Of a stretch of DNA of 64,000 nucleotides, positions 43,554 to 52,744 are shown in pieces. Origin of the DNA: Methanosarcina sp. KYL-1 (lineage in GTDB: Archaea; Halobacteriota; Methanosarcinia; Methanosarcinales; Methanosarcinaceae); assembly GCF_024372725.1 (NCBI RefSeq), contig NZ_VOUA01000001.1, positions 1 through 64,000 on the forward strand, given 5' to 3'. The notes beneath the pieces were generated by a model. The model was not told the DNA's origin. It did not search any database and saw only the letters and a list, made by a program, of their open reading frames with translations. The first letter of the stretch is position 1; every line of letters begins with the position of its first letter. The position numbers and the translations under genes were made by a program.

Positions 43554-43738
43554 AGGAAAAGGCCATTTGCTTCGCAAATGGGACATAACACGTTTGATAA
43601 GGTATTACAGTTGCCTTGGTTTTTCATTCCCTCAGCTTATCCCCACACCGGTTTTTAGATATATTAAACGGTTTTTTCGTCCTCTTGAGCGAGCGTAGCG
43701 AGCGAAACGGACACCGTGCTCCCGAAGCGGGATTCGGG
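43554..43738 (+). repeat. Structured intergenic element, copy B
   Basis: Same layout as copy A: GGAAAAGGCC, hairpin CCATTTGC-TTC-GCAAATGG (43563-43581), ACACGTTTGATA-GGTATTAC, a variable middle with an AT-rich insert, and AGCGAGCGAAACGGACACCGTGCT then CCCGAAGCGG. Two base pairs of the hairpin differ from copy A and both are compensated. It ends next to the radical SAM stop codon. Confidence 0.75.
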
Positions 43739-43740
43739 TG

Positions 43741-44733
43741 TTACATCCACTCATAACACATCAATACTTCCGGATTGAACCCCTGCATCAAACTGTTTTC
43801 CGTATACCCGAAAAAGAGGCACCCCTCACAGTTCCTCACGATCTCCTCCCGCCGGGCTTTCGAATCCTCCCACACTTTCTCAAACCCGTCCCTCATTACA
43901 TTCCCGAGCGGCTCGTGCTGCACCCGGCAGGTTTCTGCCGTTCCGTCGTGGGTGACGTTGATGATTACGCTGCTCGCCCGGCATGTGTAGTCCATGTTCC
44001 CGTCCCTGACCATGCGGAGGTATGTTTTGGAGTTGATGATGGGGTAGCCCTGTTTTTTCAGTTCGATTATGCGGTCGACGGTGCGGCGGAACTTTTCTTT
44101 ATCGCGGATTCCGATTTCGTTCCAGGTCTCTTTGTCGATTCCGGGGAACTCGTGGACCGGCTCAAAGGAGATTTTTGTGCCCAGGTCTTTTGCAAGCAAA
44201 ATCAGGGGTTCGATGTCGTCCAGGTTTTTCCCGCTGAGCACGCAGTTCAGGAGGATGGGGTTTTTCTGGCGCTGGAGTTTTCTTACTTCAATGGCTTTTT
44301 TGATGCCTTTTAACAGGAAGTCGAAGTCCATTTTCCGGATTTCTCTATAGCTTTTTATCCCGTCAACGGAAACCGAAAGGAAGTCTACGTCCTCAAGCTC
44401 TTCGGCTTTTTCGTAGAGCAGCTTACCGTTTGTGACCATGGACGTTACCATCCCTAACTTTTTGGCATGGGCCATGATAAGGTGCAGGTCGTTTCGGAGA
44501 AGAGGTTCCGTGGTCCAGGCGTTGTAGACTCCTATACCGAAGGCTTTTGCATCTTCGAGCAGCCTGAAGATCTCTTCGCGGCCCGGCTCCTCGCCTGTCT
44601 CTTTCCAGTATTCGCAGAACTTGCAGCGCATATTGCAGCGGGCGTTTACGCCGTGGGAGATAACAAAGGGGCGTTTTTTTACTCTTATCTGCCAGAGGGC
44701 TTTTGCGGCGAAAAAGGGGTCAAACCGGGACAT
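43741..44733 (-). CDS. Radical SAM protein with SPASM-like C-terminus
   Basis: 330 residues. The radical SAM cluster motif CNMRCKFC has Cys 33, 37 and 40. AWTTEPLLRNDL and MVTNGKLL follow the usual barrel pattern. The C-terminal region has extra Cys (DYTCRASS, AETCRVQHEPLGNV, NCEGCLFFGY) as in SPASM/twitch proteins or HpnH-like enzymes. The substrate cannot be told; no peptide or lipid gene is adjacent. The ATG start MSRFDPFFAAKAL resembles many methanogen homologues. Confidence 0.88.
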   Translation of the reverse strand: MSRFDPFFAAKALWQIRVKKRPFVISHGVNARCNMRCKFCEYWKETGEEPGREEIFRLLEDAKAFGIGVYNAWTTEPLLRNDLHLIMAHAKKLGMVTSMVTNGKLLYEKAEELEDVDFLSVSVDGIKSYREIRKMDFDFLLKGIKKAIEVRKLQRQKNPILLNCVLSGKNLDDIEPLILLAKDLGTKISFEPVHEFPGIDKETWNEIGIRDKEKFRRTVDRIIELKKQGYPIINSKTYLRMVRDGNMDYTCRASSVIINVTHDGTAETCRVQHEPLGNVMRDGFEKVWEDSKARREEIVRNCEGCLFFGYTENSLMQGFNPEVLMCYEWM

Positions 44734-45084
44734 GGGGATCGCTTTTTGTTTTTAATAACAGAATTCTGTTCAAAAGGAATATGTTCTATTGATGAGCTTT
44801 TCTGTTATAGCTTTTTTGTAAATAGTAATTTGAGTTCCTCATGTTGAGTTTCTCAGGTGGAAGGTTTGAAAAGCCTTGGAGAAAGAATCGCATAAAATTG
44901 AGTGTGGACATGAACCGGATATTATAGAGAGTTGAAATTAACCGGATAAAATAGGGAGTTTAAATGAACCGGATAAAATAAAAACGAAAATTATTATTCC
45001 AACCCAATTATAAAAATTATTATAAAGTGGGCAAAGCCAAAAAAAAGAGATTGCCCGCCCTGAGGCGAGCTGTAGGTATTGAAA
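44734..45084. other. Spacer with imperfect repeats
   Basis: No gene seen. AACCGGATAAAATAG-like units recur three times at about 44912-44985, between the radical SAM start and the L12 stop. Confidence 0.5.
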
Positions 45085-45396
45085 TCACCCGAAGAGGGCG
45101 CCGAGGCCGGCCATCCCGTCTTCTTCGGAGGTGTCTTCTTCTTCTTCAACCTCTTCTTCAACAACGGCTTCTGCTGCTGCAGGGGCTGCTGCTGCGGGGG
45201 CTGCTGCGGGGGCTGCGAATGCTGCCTTTGCGATTGCTTCTTCGATGTCTACGCCTTCGAGGGCTGCGACAAGGGCCTTTACTCTGGCTTCGTTCACTTC
45301 GATACCGGCTGCCTGGAGAACGGCAGAGACTGCTTCTTCGGTAATGTCCTTACCTGCGTTGTGCAATAAGAGAGCTGCGTATATGTATTCCATCAT
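45085..45396 (-). CDS. rpl12: 50S ribosomal protein L12 (P1-type stalk protein)
   Basis: 103 residues. N-terminal helical dimer domain [22 protein letters not shown], an Ala-rich hinge, and the acidic tail ending [12 protein letters not shown] that recruits translation factors. The last residues are the same as those of L10. It follows L10 by 35 bp and is the last gene of the L1-L10-L12 group. Confidence 0.98.
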   Translation of the reverse strand: MMEYIYAALLLHNAGKDITEEAVSAVLQAAGIEVNEARVKALVAALEGVDIEEAIAKAAFAAPAAAPAAAAPAAAEAVVEEEVEEEEDTSEEDGMAGLGALFG

Positions 45397-45431
45397 TGAT
45401 CACCTTTAATTTCAGTTATCGTAAAATTTGT

Positions 45432-46475
45432 TTATCCGAAAAGGGCTCCGAGTCCTGCCATTCCGTCTTCTTCGGAGGTGTCCTCTTCTTCCTCTTCTGG
45501 TTCTTCCTCTTTAGCTTCTTCCGCTTTAGCAGCGGGTGCGGCTGCTGCGGCTGCGGCTGCGCTTGCGGCGGCCCCGAGAACTTCTCTCAGGTCATCGTCT
45601 ACGGCGTTTGCATCTTTGTCAGCGGCTTCGGATGCGACCGAGGTCATCTGGGCATGGGCTTTTGCCATAAGGGCGTCCATGACTCCTGGCTCAAGGACAA
45701 CTGCATTGACACCCAGGTTCTTTGCCTCTGAGAAGGCCTTTGCCAGCAGGGTGGTGACGGTTGCGCTTGTCGGATATGCCGTGTTGACCGAGAGGTTGAA
45801 AGCGTTCTGGGCTGCTCTGATGATGTCAGAGAAGTACTGGCTTTCATCGATTGCAAGAAGTTCCGGCTCGTAAATTGTCCCGGCATCGTAGACTGACCTT
45901 AAGTCCATCCCGACGATGAGGGGATAAATTTCCAGCTTTGTAAGCATGGTTGCAAGCTTCTGCGGAACTGCCTCGCCTGCCTTACAGACTACTTTAGTTT
46001 CCTTTACGGCCACTTTCCCAGCTTCGATTGCTGCTGGAATCCCTGCGCTCTGCAGTTCTCCAAGGATAGGGCCCGGAGGGAAACTGGTTGGTCCCTTCTG
46101 GACAATAATGTCCACAGGTGCAATTGCACCTCCCCTGATCGGGGACGGGGTCTTAGTCTGTTCGAGAAGTTTGTAAAGCTTAAAGGGGCTTTCGTTTGTA
46201 AAGACCAGTGCGGTCTGCTTGTCAAGGTACTTGTTCATCCCGGGAATGCTTTCCCCGAGTTCGTCTAAAGCCCGCTCAATGAGGGTGTTTCTGGAGACTT
46301 TGAGCACCGCAACGTCTTTGAGGTCCCTGCGTATTTTCTGCATTTTGGTTGCAAGAATTCCTTCGATTCCTGCCATACCGAAAATACTGTGGGACTGGAT
46401 GAGTTCCTTTATGTTTTCGATTTCATCCTTTTTCCACTGCGGGATGTGCTCGGTGTGATGCCTATCTTCTGCCAT
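45432..46475 (-). CDS. rpl10: 50S ribosomal protein L10 (P0-type)
   Basis: 347 residues: the rRNA-binding N-terminal domain (WKKDEIENIKELIQSHSIFGM to RGGAIAPVDI), an insertion domain, spine helices that bind L12 dimers, and the acidic C-terminus with the [12 protein letters not shown] tail. It forms the stalk base with L11. Its ATG follows the L1 stop codon directly (TAA then ATG), so translation is probably coupled. Confidence 0.98.
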   Translation of the reverse strand: MAEDRHHTEHIPQWKKDEIENIKELIQSHSIFGMAGIEGILATKMQKIRRDLKDVAVLKVSRNTLIERALDELGESIPGMNKYLDKQTALVFTNESPFKLYKLLEQTKTPSPIRGGAIAPVDIIVQKGPTSFPPGPILGELQSAGIPAAIEAGKVAVKETKVVCKAGEAVPQKLATMLTKLEIYPLIVGMDLRSVYDAGTIYEPELLAIDESQYFSDIIRAAQNAFNLSVNTAYPTSATVTTLLAKAFSEAKNLGVNAVVLEPGVMDALMAKAHAQMTSVASEAADKDANAVDDDLREVLGAAASAAAAAAAAPAAKAEEAKEEEPEEEEEDTSEEDGMAGLGALFG

Positions 46476-47117
46476 TTACATCACCCTCTCGGATTTTCCC
46501 ATGGTTGTCGTTACATAGACCGACCTTACATTGTGCTTCCCCTTATCGAGGGCACGTTCCAGCCTGGCAACAACTGTTTCGATGTTCTCTGCCAGTATTT
46601 CGGGGTCCATGTTTCTTCTGCCGACAGCCACATGGAAGGTGAGTCTGTCTTTTGACCTGAGCTTGACCGCGCTTTGCTTGCTCTGGATCAGTTCGCCAAT
46701 GTCCTTGTTTGCCAGGAGCGGAATCGGCATCTTTCCCCTTGGTCCTAATACGACACCGAGGTTCTTACCGATTATAGGCATGAACTGGGTTTCTGCGATG
46801 AAAATGTCGCACTCGTTTGCAAGAGTTCTGGCTTTGTTCTTGTCAGCTACCAGCTCTTCGAGCTCAACGTCAGAAATAACATACGCGGCACCGGCGGCTT
46901 TTGCCCTGAGGCCCACATCACCTTTTGCAAAAACGCCGATCTTCAGTTCTTTTCCGAGCCCGTGCGGAAGAATTACTTCTTCGTCGACTCTGTTCTTCGG
47001 TTGGTTCATGTCAAGGTTCTTTAAGTTAATCGCCAGGTCAACGCTTTCTGAGAATTTGCGTTCTGGGGATTCCTCAAGAACTTTTTTGACAGCTTCCAGT
47101 ATTTGCTTTTCTACCAT
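46476..47117 (-). CDS. rpl1: 50S ribosomal protein L1
   Basis: 213 residues with the two-domain L1 fold: FSESVDLAINLKNLDMNQPKNR, KNLGVVLGPRGKMP and the C-terminal RSVYVTTTMGKS. It binds 23S rRNA at the mobile stalk, and in some archaea also binds its own mRNA as a repressor. GGGGAGGAACAAG precedes the ATG. A 258-bp gap separates it from L11, with promoter-like boxes and a 10-bp inverted repeat, so L1-L10-L12 probably has its own promoter. Confidence 0.98.
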   Translation of the reverse strand: MVEKQILEAVKKVLEESPERKFSESVDLAINLKNLDMNQPKNRVDEEVILPHGLGKELKIGVFAKGDVGLRAKAAGAAYVISDVELEELVADKNKARTLANECDIFIAETQFMPIIGKNLGVVLGPRGKMPIPLLANKDIGELIQSKQSAVKLRSKDRLTFHVAVGRRNMDPEILAENIETVVARLERALDKGKHNVRSVYVTTTMGKSERVM

Positions 47118-47213
47118 CTTGTTCCTCCCCGTAGTGTTGAACTCCTTTGTCCAAGCAGCCGTTCCGGCTTACTACGGCGGTCTAAAGTTGGCTCCCCGTA
47201 AATCCGGGTTCCT

Positions 47214-47240
47214 TTACTGTTATAAAGTAAATAACAGTAA
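47214..47240 (-). promoter_or_regulatory. 10-bp perfect inverted repeat in the L1 leader region
   Basis: TTACTGTTAT and ATAACAGTAA flank a 7-nt centre (AAAGTAA). On the transcribed strand it lies 97-123 nt before the L1 ATG. TTTAAATA (about 47283-47290) and a GATATAAG box (about 47258) lie upstream. It could be an mRNA stem-loop or an operator; the choice depends on where transcription starts. Confidence 0.5.
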
Positions 47241-47375
47241 GCCGTTCATAGCTCTCTTATATCCCTGGGCTATCCCAGCGTGCTATTTAAAGCTGTTGAG
47301 CTATAAGTGGTATCCCATTTAAAACTATTGGTGCGGATAGGACATCCCGGATAAAAAGGAAATAGCCGGGAAGGC

Positions 47376-47861
47376 TTACCACTCCTCGCCGGCAAGCACT
47401 TCATCGAACTTGCCTTCATCGAGGGCCTTCTGGCATTCCCTGGGTTTCATTCCCTCTACGGTCACGCCCATGGGGACACAGGTGCCTACTACCTCTTTCA
47501 TTGTTGACTTAAGGTCGTAGGAAAGGACATCTTCCTTCTTCATCCGTGCGATCTTTACAACCTGCTGGATGCTGAGGTTGCCAACAACTTCGCCTCCGGG
47601 GTTGCCGGATCCTTTTCCGATTCCGGCTTCCTGCATGACCAGGGCAGAGGTAGGCGGCGTGCCCACTTCAATTTCGACGTTTTTCTTGTCGTCAACAATT
47701 ATCTTTACAGGGACCTGCATCCCGTTGTAGTCCCTGGTTTTTGCATTTATCTTCTCGACTACTTCCTTTATATTGATCCCGAGGGGACCAAGTGCCGGCC
47801 CTAAAGGCGGTCCTGGATTAGCTTTCCCTCCCGGGACAAGTGCTTCAACAATACTTGTCAT
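47376..47861 (-). CDS. rpl11: 50S ribosomal protein L11
   Basis: 161 residues. The N-terminal domain has VPGGKANPGPPLGPALGPLGINI (family hallmark), and the C-terminal domain binds the GTPase-centre rRNA. GGTGAGACTCAG precedes the ATG. It follows spt5 by about 117 bp, in the usual archaeal order secE-spt5-L11-L1-L10-L12. Confidence 0.98.
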   Translation of the reverse strand: MTSIVEALVPGGKANPGPPLGPALGPLGINIKEVVEKINAKTRDYNGMQVPVKIIVDDKKNVEIEVGTPPTSALVMQEAGIGKGSGNPGGEVVGNLSIQQVVKIARMKKEDVLSYDLKSTMKEVVGTCVPMGVTVEGMKPRECQKALDEGKFDEVLAGEEW

Positions 47862-47978
47862 CTGAGTCTCACCGGTTTTAATAAGTATAAAGATTTGTTT
47901 GAATTATTGAGTACTGGTGATTAATTAATAAGCGGAATTTTTGTTGTGGTTCCGTTCGCCGAGCTTTTATTTTCGGCC

Positions 47979-48440
47979 TTAAACTTCATCTTCTTTTTTC
48001 AGTACCCTTACGGTATCCCCGCGGATTGTGATGGGGATCGGAACTACTGCATCGAAGAGCTCTACTGTAATCTCTTCGTGCCCTTCGTCAACCCGTTTAA
48101 CCCGGGCTTTTTCTCCTTTGAAAGGTCCTGAAGTGACTTCTATTATGGCCCCTTCCTTGATTCCTGTCACTATCGGCTTGGGCTTCAGGAAGTGTTCGAT
48201 TTCAGCAATCGTGGAACTCCCTTTCACAAGAGCTCTTGCATGAGGGATGGTCTGAATTGCCAGTTCCACAGTCCCGGATTTCGGAGCCTCTACAAGGACA
48301 TATCCCTTCAACTCATCGGGAGCCAGAATCGCCCTTATGTCAAGCCTCTCTTTTTTCGAAACCCTGGCAAGGGCAGTCGCAACCGACCTTTCCTGGTTTG
48401 CCGTTGTCTTGATGACGAATATCAGGGATTCCTCACTCAT
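47979..48440 (-). CDS. spt5: Transcription elongation factor Spt5 (NusG)
   Basis: 153 residues. NGN domain (SLIFVIKTTANQERSVATAL, GYVLVEAPKSG) and a KOW domain (EGAIIEVTSGPFKGEKARVKRV). It binds the RNA polymerase clamp with Spt4. I chose ATG 48440, which overlaps the secE stop by 4 bp (ATGA); a frame start four codons further up lies inside secE. Confidence 0.96.
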   Translation of the reverse strand: MSEESLIFVIKTTANQERSVATALARVSKKERLDIRAILAPDELKGYVLVEAPKSGTVELAIQTIPHARALVKGSSTIAEIEHFLKPKPIVTGIKEGAIIEVTSGPFKGEKARVKRVDEGHEEITVELFDAVVPIPITIRGDTVRVLKKEDEV

Positions 48441-48652
48441 TGGGCCACCCACTGGGGCAACATTGTCAGCAATACGTAGATAATGAAGCCGATTGCTCCC
48501 ACCGCCAGGATGCCGGCACCTGCAACTTTGGCAATGGTCAAGAACTCTTCCCTGGACGGTTTTTTCGTAAGTTTCAGGACCCTCAGGTGTGACCGGATTG
48601 CCTGACCGACGCTTTCTACAGTTATTTTCGGTTCAAACGTTGATTCTGCCAA
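48437..48652 (-). CDS. secE: Preprotein translocase subunit SecE (Sec61 gamma)
   Basis: 71 residues: an amphipathic N-terminal helix (SHLRVLKLTKKPSREEFLTIAKV) and one transmembrane helix (GAGILAVGAIGFIIYVLLTML). It clamps SecY. The frame starts with TTG (MAESTF) directly after an in-frame TGA and contains no internal ATG in the conserved part, so TTG is the start. Coupled to spt5 by a 4-bp overlap. Confidence 0.93.
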   Translation of the reverse strand: MAESTFEPKITVESVGQAIRSHLRVLKLTKKPSREEFLTIAKVAGAGILAVGAIGFIIYVLLTMLPQWVAQ

Positions 48653-49083
48653 TCAATTCACATCCAGGTTTTATTACTCTTTGTTAGCTGGAATTTCTTT
48701 ATTAATTCGCTTCCGGTTCTTTCCCCTTGTGCTCCTTTTCCGGATTCTGCTTTTTAATTTGCATTATCCGAATTCGATCTTACAGGAAAGCCCGGGCGGA
48801 TTATATTATTAATTCCTATTATATGAAGATATCACTGGCACGGTTTTTAATGCATCAAAATCTTCCGATGCCGGGTTTTTTCTTCAATTTGACCCGCTCG
48901 TGTCAGTGTCTCTAAATATTTTGCTTTTGATGCCGAGTCGTATCGGCATCATACTGCATTTACCATAAAAATAGTTTTCGATTGGATCGCTATTCTTTAT
49001 TTTTTCCCTTTAAGGAGAGGAAAACAGTAAATGTTTACCCAATCGAAGTTTTTATCCCTCTAAATGTAACGTTTTTCCTCTGA
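48653..49083. other. Spacer between ftsZ and secE
   Basis: No gene seen. Because of the 430-bp gap, secE probably has its own promoter here; AT-rich blocks at about 48800-48830 are candidates. Confidence 0.4.
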
Positions 49084-50208
49084 TCACTCTACGAAATCGA
49101 TTCCGTACTTAAGGGTGATATTCTTTTCGTTCCCGTGTCCGTATATCTGGGCGGATGTGACCCCCGTGACCACAATCATGGTGCGCACGGTCTGCTCCAG
49201 TTCTGGGTCGATCTGGGCTCCCCAGATAAGGCGGGCATTGCTGTCTATGCGGTTGTAGACTTCCTGGACCACGCTCTCAGCTTCCGAGATGGTCATGTCC
49301 GGGCCGCCCACCACGTTCACAAGGGCAGAGGTTGCGCCGGATATGTCAACGTCCAGAAGCGGGCTCCTTAAAGCTTTTTGCACGGACTCCACGGCTTTGT
49401 TCTCACCGTCGGATTCTCCCAGGCCAATCATTGCAACGCCTCCGTTCTGCATGACCGTCCGGATATCCGCAAAGTCAAGGTTAACAAGCCCTGGCTTTGT
49501 GATCAGCTCGGTTATGCCCTTGACTGCTCTCATCAGGATCTCGTCTGAGACCTTAAAGGCAGCCTGCAGCGGAAGCCTCGGGACTACCTCGATAAGCTTG
49601 TCGTTGGGGACCACGATTACCGTGTCAGCAACATCTCTTAAGCGTTCCAGGCCTGCTTCGGCGTTTGTCCGGCGGATGTGCCCTTCCACACTGAACGGAA
49701 GGGTGACGACTGCAATTGTAAGGGCTCCTGCTTCCCTGGCGGCTTCAGCCACAATAGGCGCCGAACCGGTTCCGGTCCCTCCTCCCATCCCTGCAGTGAT
49801 GAAGACCATGTCCGAGCCTTCCACAATCCGGTTGATTTCATCGATACTCTCGATTGCTGCATCTTCTCCTATCTGGGGAAGGCTGCCTGCTCCAAGTCCT
49901 CGGGTTTTCTTTCTTCCGATAAGGATTTTCTTTCCTGCACGCACATGAAGGAGGTGCTGGGCATCAGTGTTCACAGCAACCAGGTCTGCTCCCTGAATCC
50001 CTTCGCCCATCATGCGCTGGATGCTGTTTGAACCGCCGCCCCCGCAGCCGACTACCTTAATGGTTGTTTTAAGGCTTTTCAGAATTTCTTCAAGTTCGGC
50101 ATTTACGTTCTCGTTTTCGTCAGAGTAATTGGGGGGTAAATAATCTCCCTGCCCGCCCCTGCCCTCCAGGGCAGATCGAGCAAGAGCTTCTTCCACAATG
50201 GATCTCAT
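49084..50208 (-). CDS. ftsZ: Cell division protein FtsZ
   Basis: A 374-residue tubulin-like GTPase. Nucleotide loop [13 protein letters not shown], the tubulin signature [16 protein letters not shown], and the T7-loop region [15 protein letters not shown] with catalytic Asp. About 45 N-terminal residues precede the GTPase fold. The C-terminus ends [11 protein letters not shown] without an FtsA-binding tail, as usual in archaea. Polymerises at midcell. GAGGAAAACAG lies before the ATG. This genome may contain a second FtsZ elsewhere. Confidence 0.98.
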   Translation of the reverse strand: MRSIVEEALARSALEGRGGQGDYLPPNYSDENENVNAELEEILKSLKTTIKVVGCGGGGSNSIQRMMGEGIQGADLVAVNTDAQHLLHVRAGKKILIGRKKTRGLGAGSLPQIGEDAAIESIDEINRIVEGSDMVFITAGMGGGTGTGSAPIVAEAAREAGALTIAVVTLPFSVEGHIRRTNAEAGLERLRDVADTVIVVPNDKLIEVVPRLPLQAAFKVSDEILMRAVKGITELITKPGLVNLDFADIRTVMQNGGVAMIGLGESDGENKAVESVQKALRSPLLDVDISGATSALVNVVGGPDMTISEAESVVQEVYNRIDSNARLIWGAQIDPELEQTVRTMIVVTGVTSAQIYGHGNEKNITLKYGIDFVE

Positions 50209-50654
50209 GCTACTGTTTTCCTCCAGTCCGATAGGGTAATGGCTTAATAGATAATATTGAGGAGTATATGTATTTTAACCATCAAATACACAGTTTCCAA
50301 TTTAATAGTTTTCCTTTTCCAATTTTTAAATTTACACTGTATTTGTTTAATTATTTTATTAATGTTACGGGGTTTCCTGTTCAACTTCCAGTTTTTTACT
50401 CTTACAGGAATCTCCAGGTCGGGTTTTTCTTGTCCCCTTTCTTCCGCCACACCCATCATTTTTTTATTAAAGGCGTATATTTTTTAATATTTTATATTTT
50501 TTTGAAGCCTTTTCTTGTATTTTTATTTTTCTCTTTTTCCCTGAACCTGGTTTTCTCCGCTTCCCCATTTCCAGGATAACCTGGCTGCAGGTTTATTCGT
50601 GAAGGCTTTTTTTCCAGGGTACACTTTTCCCGTACAGGGCTTTTGCTTCCTTAA
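50209..50654. other. ftsZ upstream region
   Basis: No confident gene. AT-rich promoter-type sequence near 50250-50360. The minus strand remains open for 43 codons after the DUF99 UAG, to a TAA at 50523-50525 (see DUF99). Confidence 0.4.
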
Positions 50655-51251
50655 CTATGCTTTTCCCCGGGACTCCCCTAGGATTATGCCTGTCGCGATC
50701 AGGTGGGCCACTCGCAGGGGTTCAGGGATATTGCTTCTTGTTGAGGTGAGGCTCACTATCTTTTTTGCGCTCATGAGCCCGATTCCTGCTCTCTGGATAT
50801 ACACGGGGTTTTTGTCTTTCTTTGTCCTCACCTGTTCTATGTTTCCGGCTTTCTCTATTATCTTCCACCGCTCTTCCCCGTCCGGGAAATGCTTTAGAGC
50901 AGCTTTGATTTTTTCAAAATCCGGGTATGAACGCATGACCACTATGACCGGAAGCCCCGTCTCCCTGTAAAGCTGCTCAATGTCCACTACGTTGAACCCT
51001 CCGTAAGTGACCCCGTCGAGCATGATCACCCTGAGCTGCCCGTAGTGCCTGCTCTCCTTTACCATCCTGGCAATGACTCCTGTGGCATCAACCCCGTCCC
51101 GGGTGATTTCCGCCCTGAGGAGCCCGTCCATCCAGTCCCCTCCCCGGAAGACAGTCCCGACTATCATTATTTTCTCGTTAAGGAGGGCCGAGTCATCGAT
51201 TCCAAGGATGCGAATTTCGGGCTTTATATGAAAATCCGGGTCCACATTCAT
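50655..51251 (-). CDS. DUF99 family protein (endonuclease V-like fold)
   Basis: A 198-residue archaeal protein with a conserved N-terminal segment (IRILGIDDSALL), MLDGVTYGGFNVVDI and a C-terminal AHLIATGIILGES. The fold is related to endonuclease V; no activity is established. It ends with UAG, after which 43 more sense codons follow before TAA; the extension is basic and has no recognised domain, so termination at UAG is the default reading. It lies 143 bp downstream of PAN on the same strand. Confidence 0.88.
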   Translation of the reverse strand: MNVDPDFHIKPEIRILGIDDSALLNEKIMIVGTVFRGGDWMDGLLRAEITRDGVDATGVIARMVKESRHYGQLRVIMLDGVTYGGFNVVDIEQLYRETGLPVIVVMRSYPDFEKIKAALKHFPDGEERWKIIEKAGNIEQVRTKKDKNPVYIQRAGIGLMSAKKIVSLTSTRSNIPEPLRVAHLIATGIILGESRGKA

Positions 51252-51394
51252 CCCTGTATTAAAATTGTAAAAATAGCCTGGCCGTTTTCACTAAAGGCCG
51301 CATCCTGCAGGAAGCCCGGCTTAAAAAAGCAGAAATTTTTCCCGGGAATAAGTAGGCCCACACAGGGTTTTTTTCCCGGTTTGTACAAACGTTT

Positions 51395-52687
51395 TTATAC
51401 AAACATTGTTTCCGGCAGGCTCTGGGTCATCTTCTGGGCATCCGCAGCCATTGATACCTTATCGACCGCTTCGAGGAAGTCTTCCATTCCCACTGACTCT
51501 TTGTCCTTCCTTACCGCAAACATTCCTGCTTCCGTAGCAATTGCCTTAAGGTCCGCTCCGCTCATGTTCTCCGTAAGTTTTGCGAGCCTCTTGAAATCAA
51601 TGTTTCCTTCAAGTGTCATCTTCTCACAGTGGATCTCAAGGATCTTTTCCCTTGCTTCCGGAGTCGGCATGGGGACATGGACCAGCCTGTCAAAACGGCC
51701 TGGCCTGAGGATTGCAGGGTCAAGGACATCAGGGCGGTTTGTTGCTGCAATGATCCTGATGTTTTTCCTCTTGTCAAACCCGTCCATCTCGGCAAGGAGC
51801 TGCATAAGCGTCCTCTGGACTTCCCTGTCCGCGCCGGTGGTTTCGTTCAGGCGCCGGGCTGCTATCGAGTCCAGCTCGTCGATGAAAATGATACTCGGGG
51901 CTTTTTTCCGGGCCATTTCGAAGATTTCCCTGACAAGTTTGGAACCATCCCCAATATATTTCTGTACGAGTTCGGAGCCTACGACCCTGATGAAGGTCGC
52001 ATTGGTCCTGTGGGCCACAGCCTTTGCAAGCAGGGTTTTGCCCGTGCCCGGGAGCCCGTAGAGAAGGACTCCTTTCGGAGGCTCGATCCCTATCCGGGAG
52101 AAGCGTTCAGGCTCAATTAGCGGAAGTTCGACTGCTTCTTGAAGTTCCTGGATCTGGTCATCGAGGCCGCCGATCTGGCCGTAATCCACCTCCACGCTTT
52201 CGAGGACTTCCATTGCAGCCACAAAAGGCTCTTCACTGGAAGGAATTACCTCGGCAATGGCGAGAGTATGCTGGTTTAAGGCGACCTTTGCTCCAGGCAG
52301 CAGTTTTTTCTCGTCGATGTACTGTGAGACATTTACCAGAAACTGGGGCCCGTTGCTGCTCCGGACAATTATCCGATCATTTTTGATCACATCAATAACT
52401 GTACCAATGATCAGTGGAGACGTTTTCATGCGATCAAGTTCGGACTGCAGCTTTCGGATCTCTCTTTCATATTTGATTTTCTGATTTTCCAGATAGCGCT
52501 TTTCGGATTCGATCTGGCTACACTGCTCTTCAAGAAATGTATTGCGGCTCTCGAGTTGCCGCACGCGGTCATGGATGCTTTCAGCTGAGTCATCCAGTTC
52601 CTCAGAATCGATTCCGTCATACACAGGCCCGGACTTCACAATGTGACTGCGCATGCTTTCATCCTTACTTTTGGTACTTTCCGTCAT
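51395..52687 (-). CDS. pan: Proteasome-activating nucleotidase PAN
   Basis: A 430-residue AAA ATPase that unfolds substrates for the 20S proteasome. N-terminal coiled coil ([21 protein letters not shown]), OB domain ([19 protein letters not shown]), Walker [14 protein letters not shown], Walker [15 protein letters not shown], pore loop region [10 protein letters not shown], arginine fingers in [11 protein letters not shown]. The last three residues are Met-Phe-Val, a Phe variant of the HbYX docking motif. I chose the ATG at 52687 ([10 protein letters not shown]), since the longer frame overlaps the divergent promoter. Confidence 0.96.
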   Translation of the reverse strand: MTESTKSKDESMRSHIVKSGPVYDGIDSEELDDSAESIHDRVRQLESRNTFLEEQCSQIESEKRYLENQKIKYEREIRKLQSELDRMKTSPLIIGTVIDVIKNDRIIVRSSNGPQFLVNVSQYIDEKKLLPGAKVALNQHTLAIAEVIPSSEEPFVAAMEVLESVEVDYGQIGGLDDQIQELQEAVELPLIEPERFSRIGIEPPKGVLLYGLPGTGKTLLAKAVAHRTNATFIRVVGSELVQKYIGDGSKLVREIFEMARKKAPSIIFIDELDSIAARRLNETTGADREVQRTLMQLLAEMDGFDKRKNIRIIAATNRPDVLDPAILRPGRFDRLVHVPMPTPEAREKILEIHCEKMTLEGNIDFKRLAKLTENMSGADLKAIATEAGMFAVRKDKESVGMEDFLEAVDKVSMAADAQKMTQSLPETMFV

Positions 52688-52744
52688 GGAGCTCCGAATA
52701 ATATTTAAGTTCATACCGTATATAGCGTTTTCGAAGTGATCAAT

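Noticed and set aside
43399-43698. 99-codon plus-strand frame and the opposite 63-codon frame
   Set aside because: Run through the structured repeat elements; composition changes along the frame and nothing is recognised.
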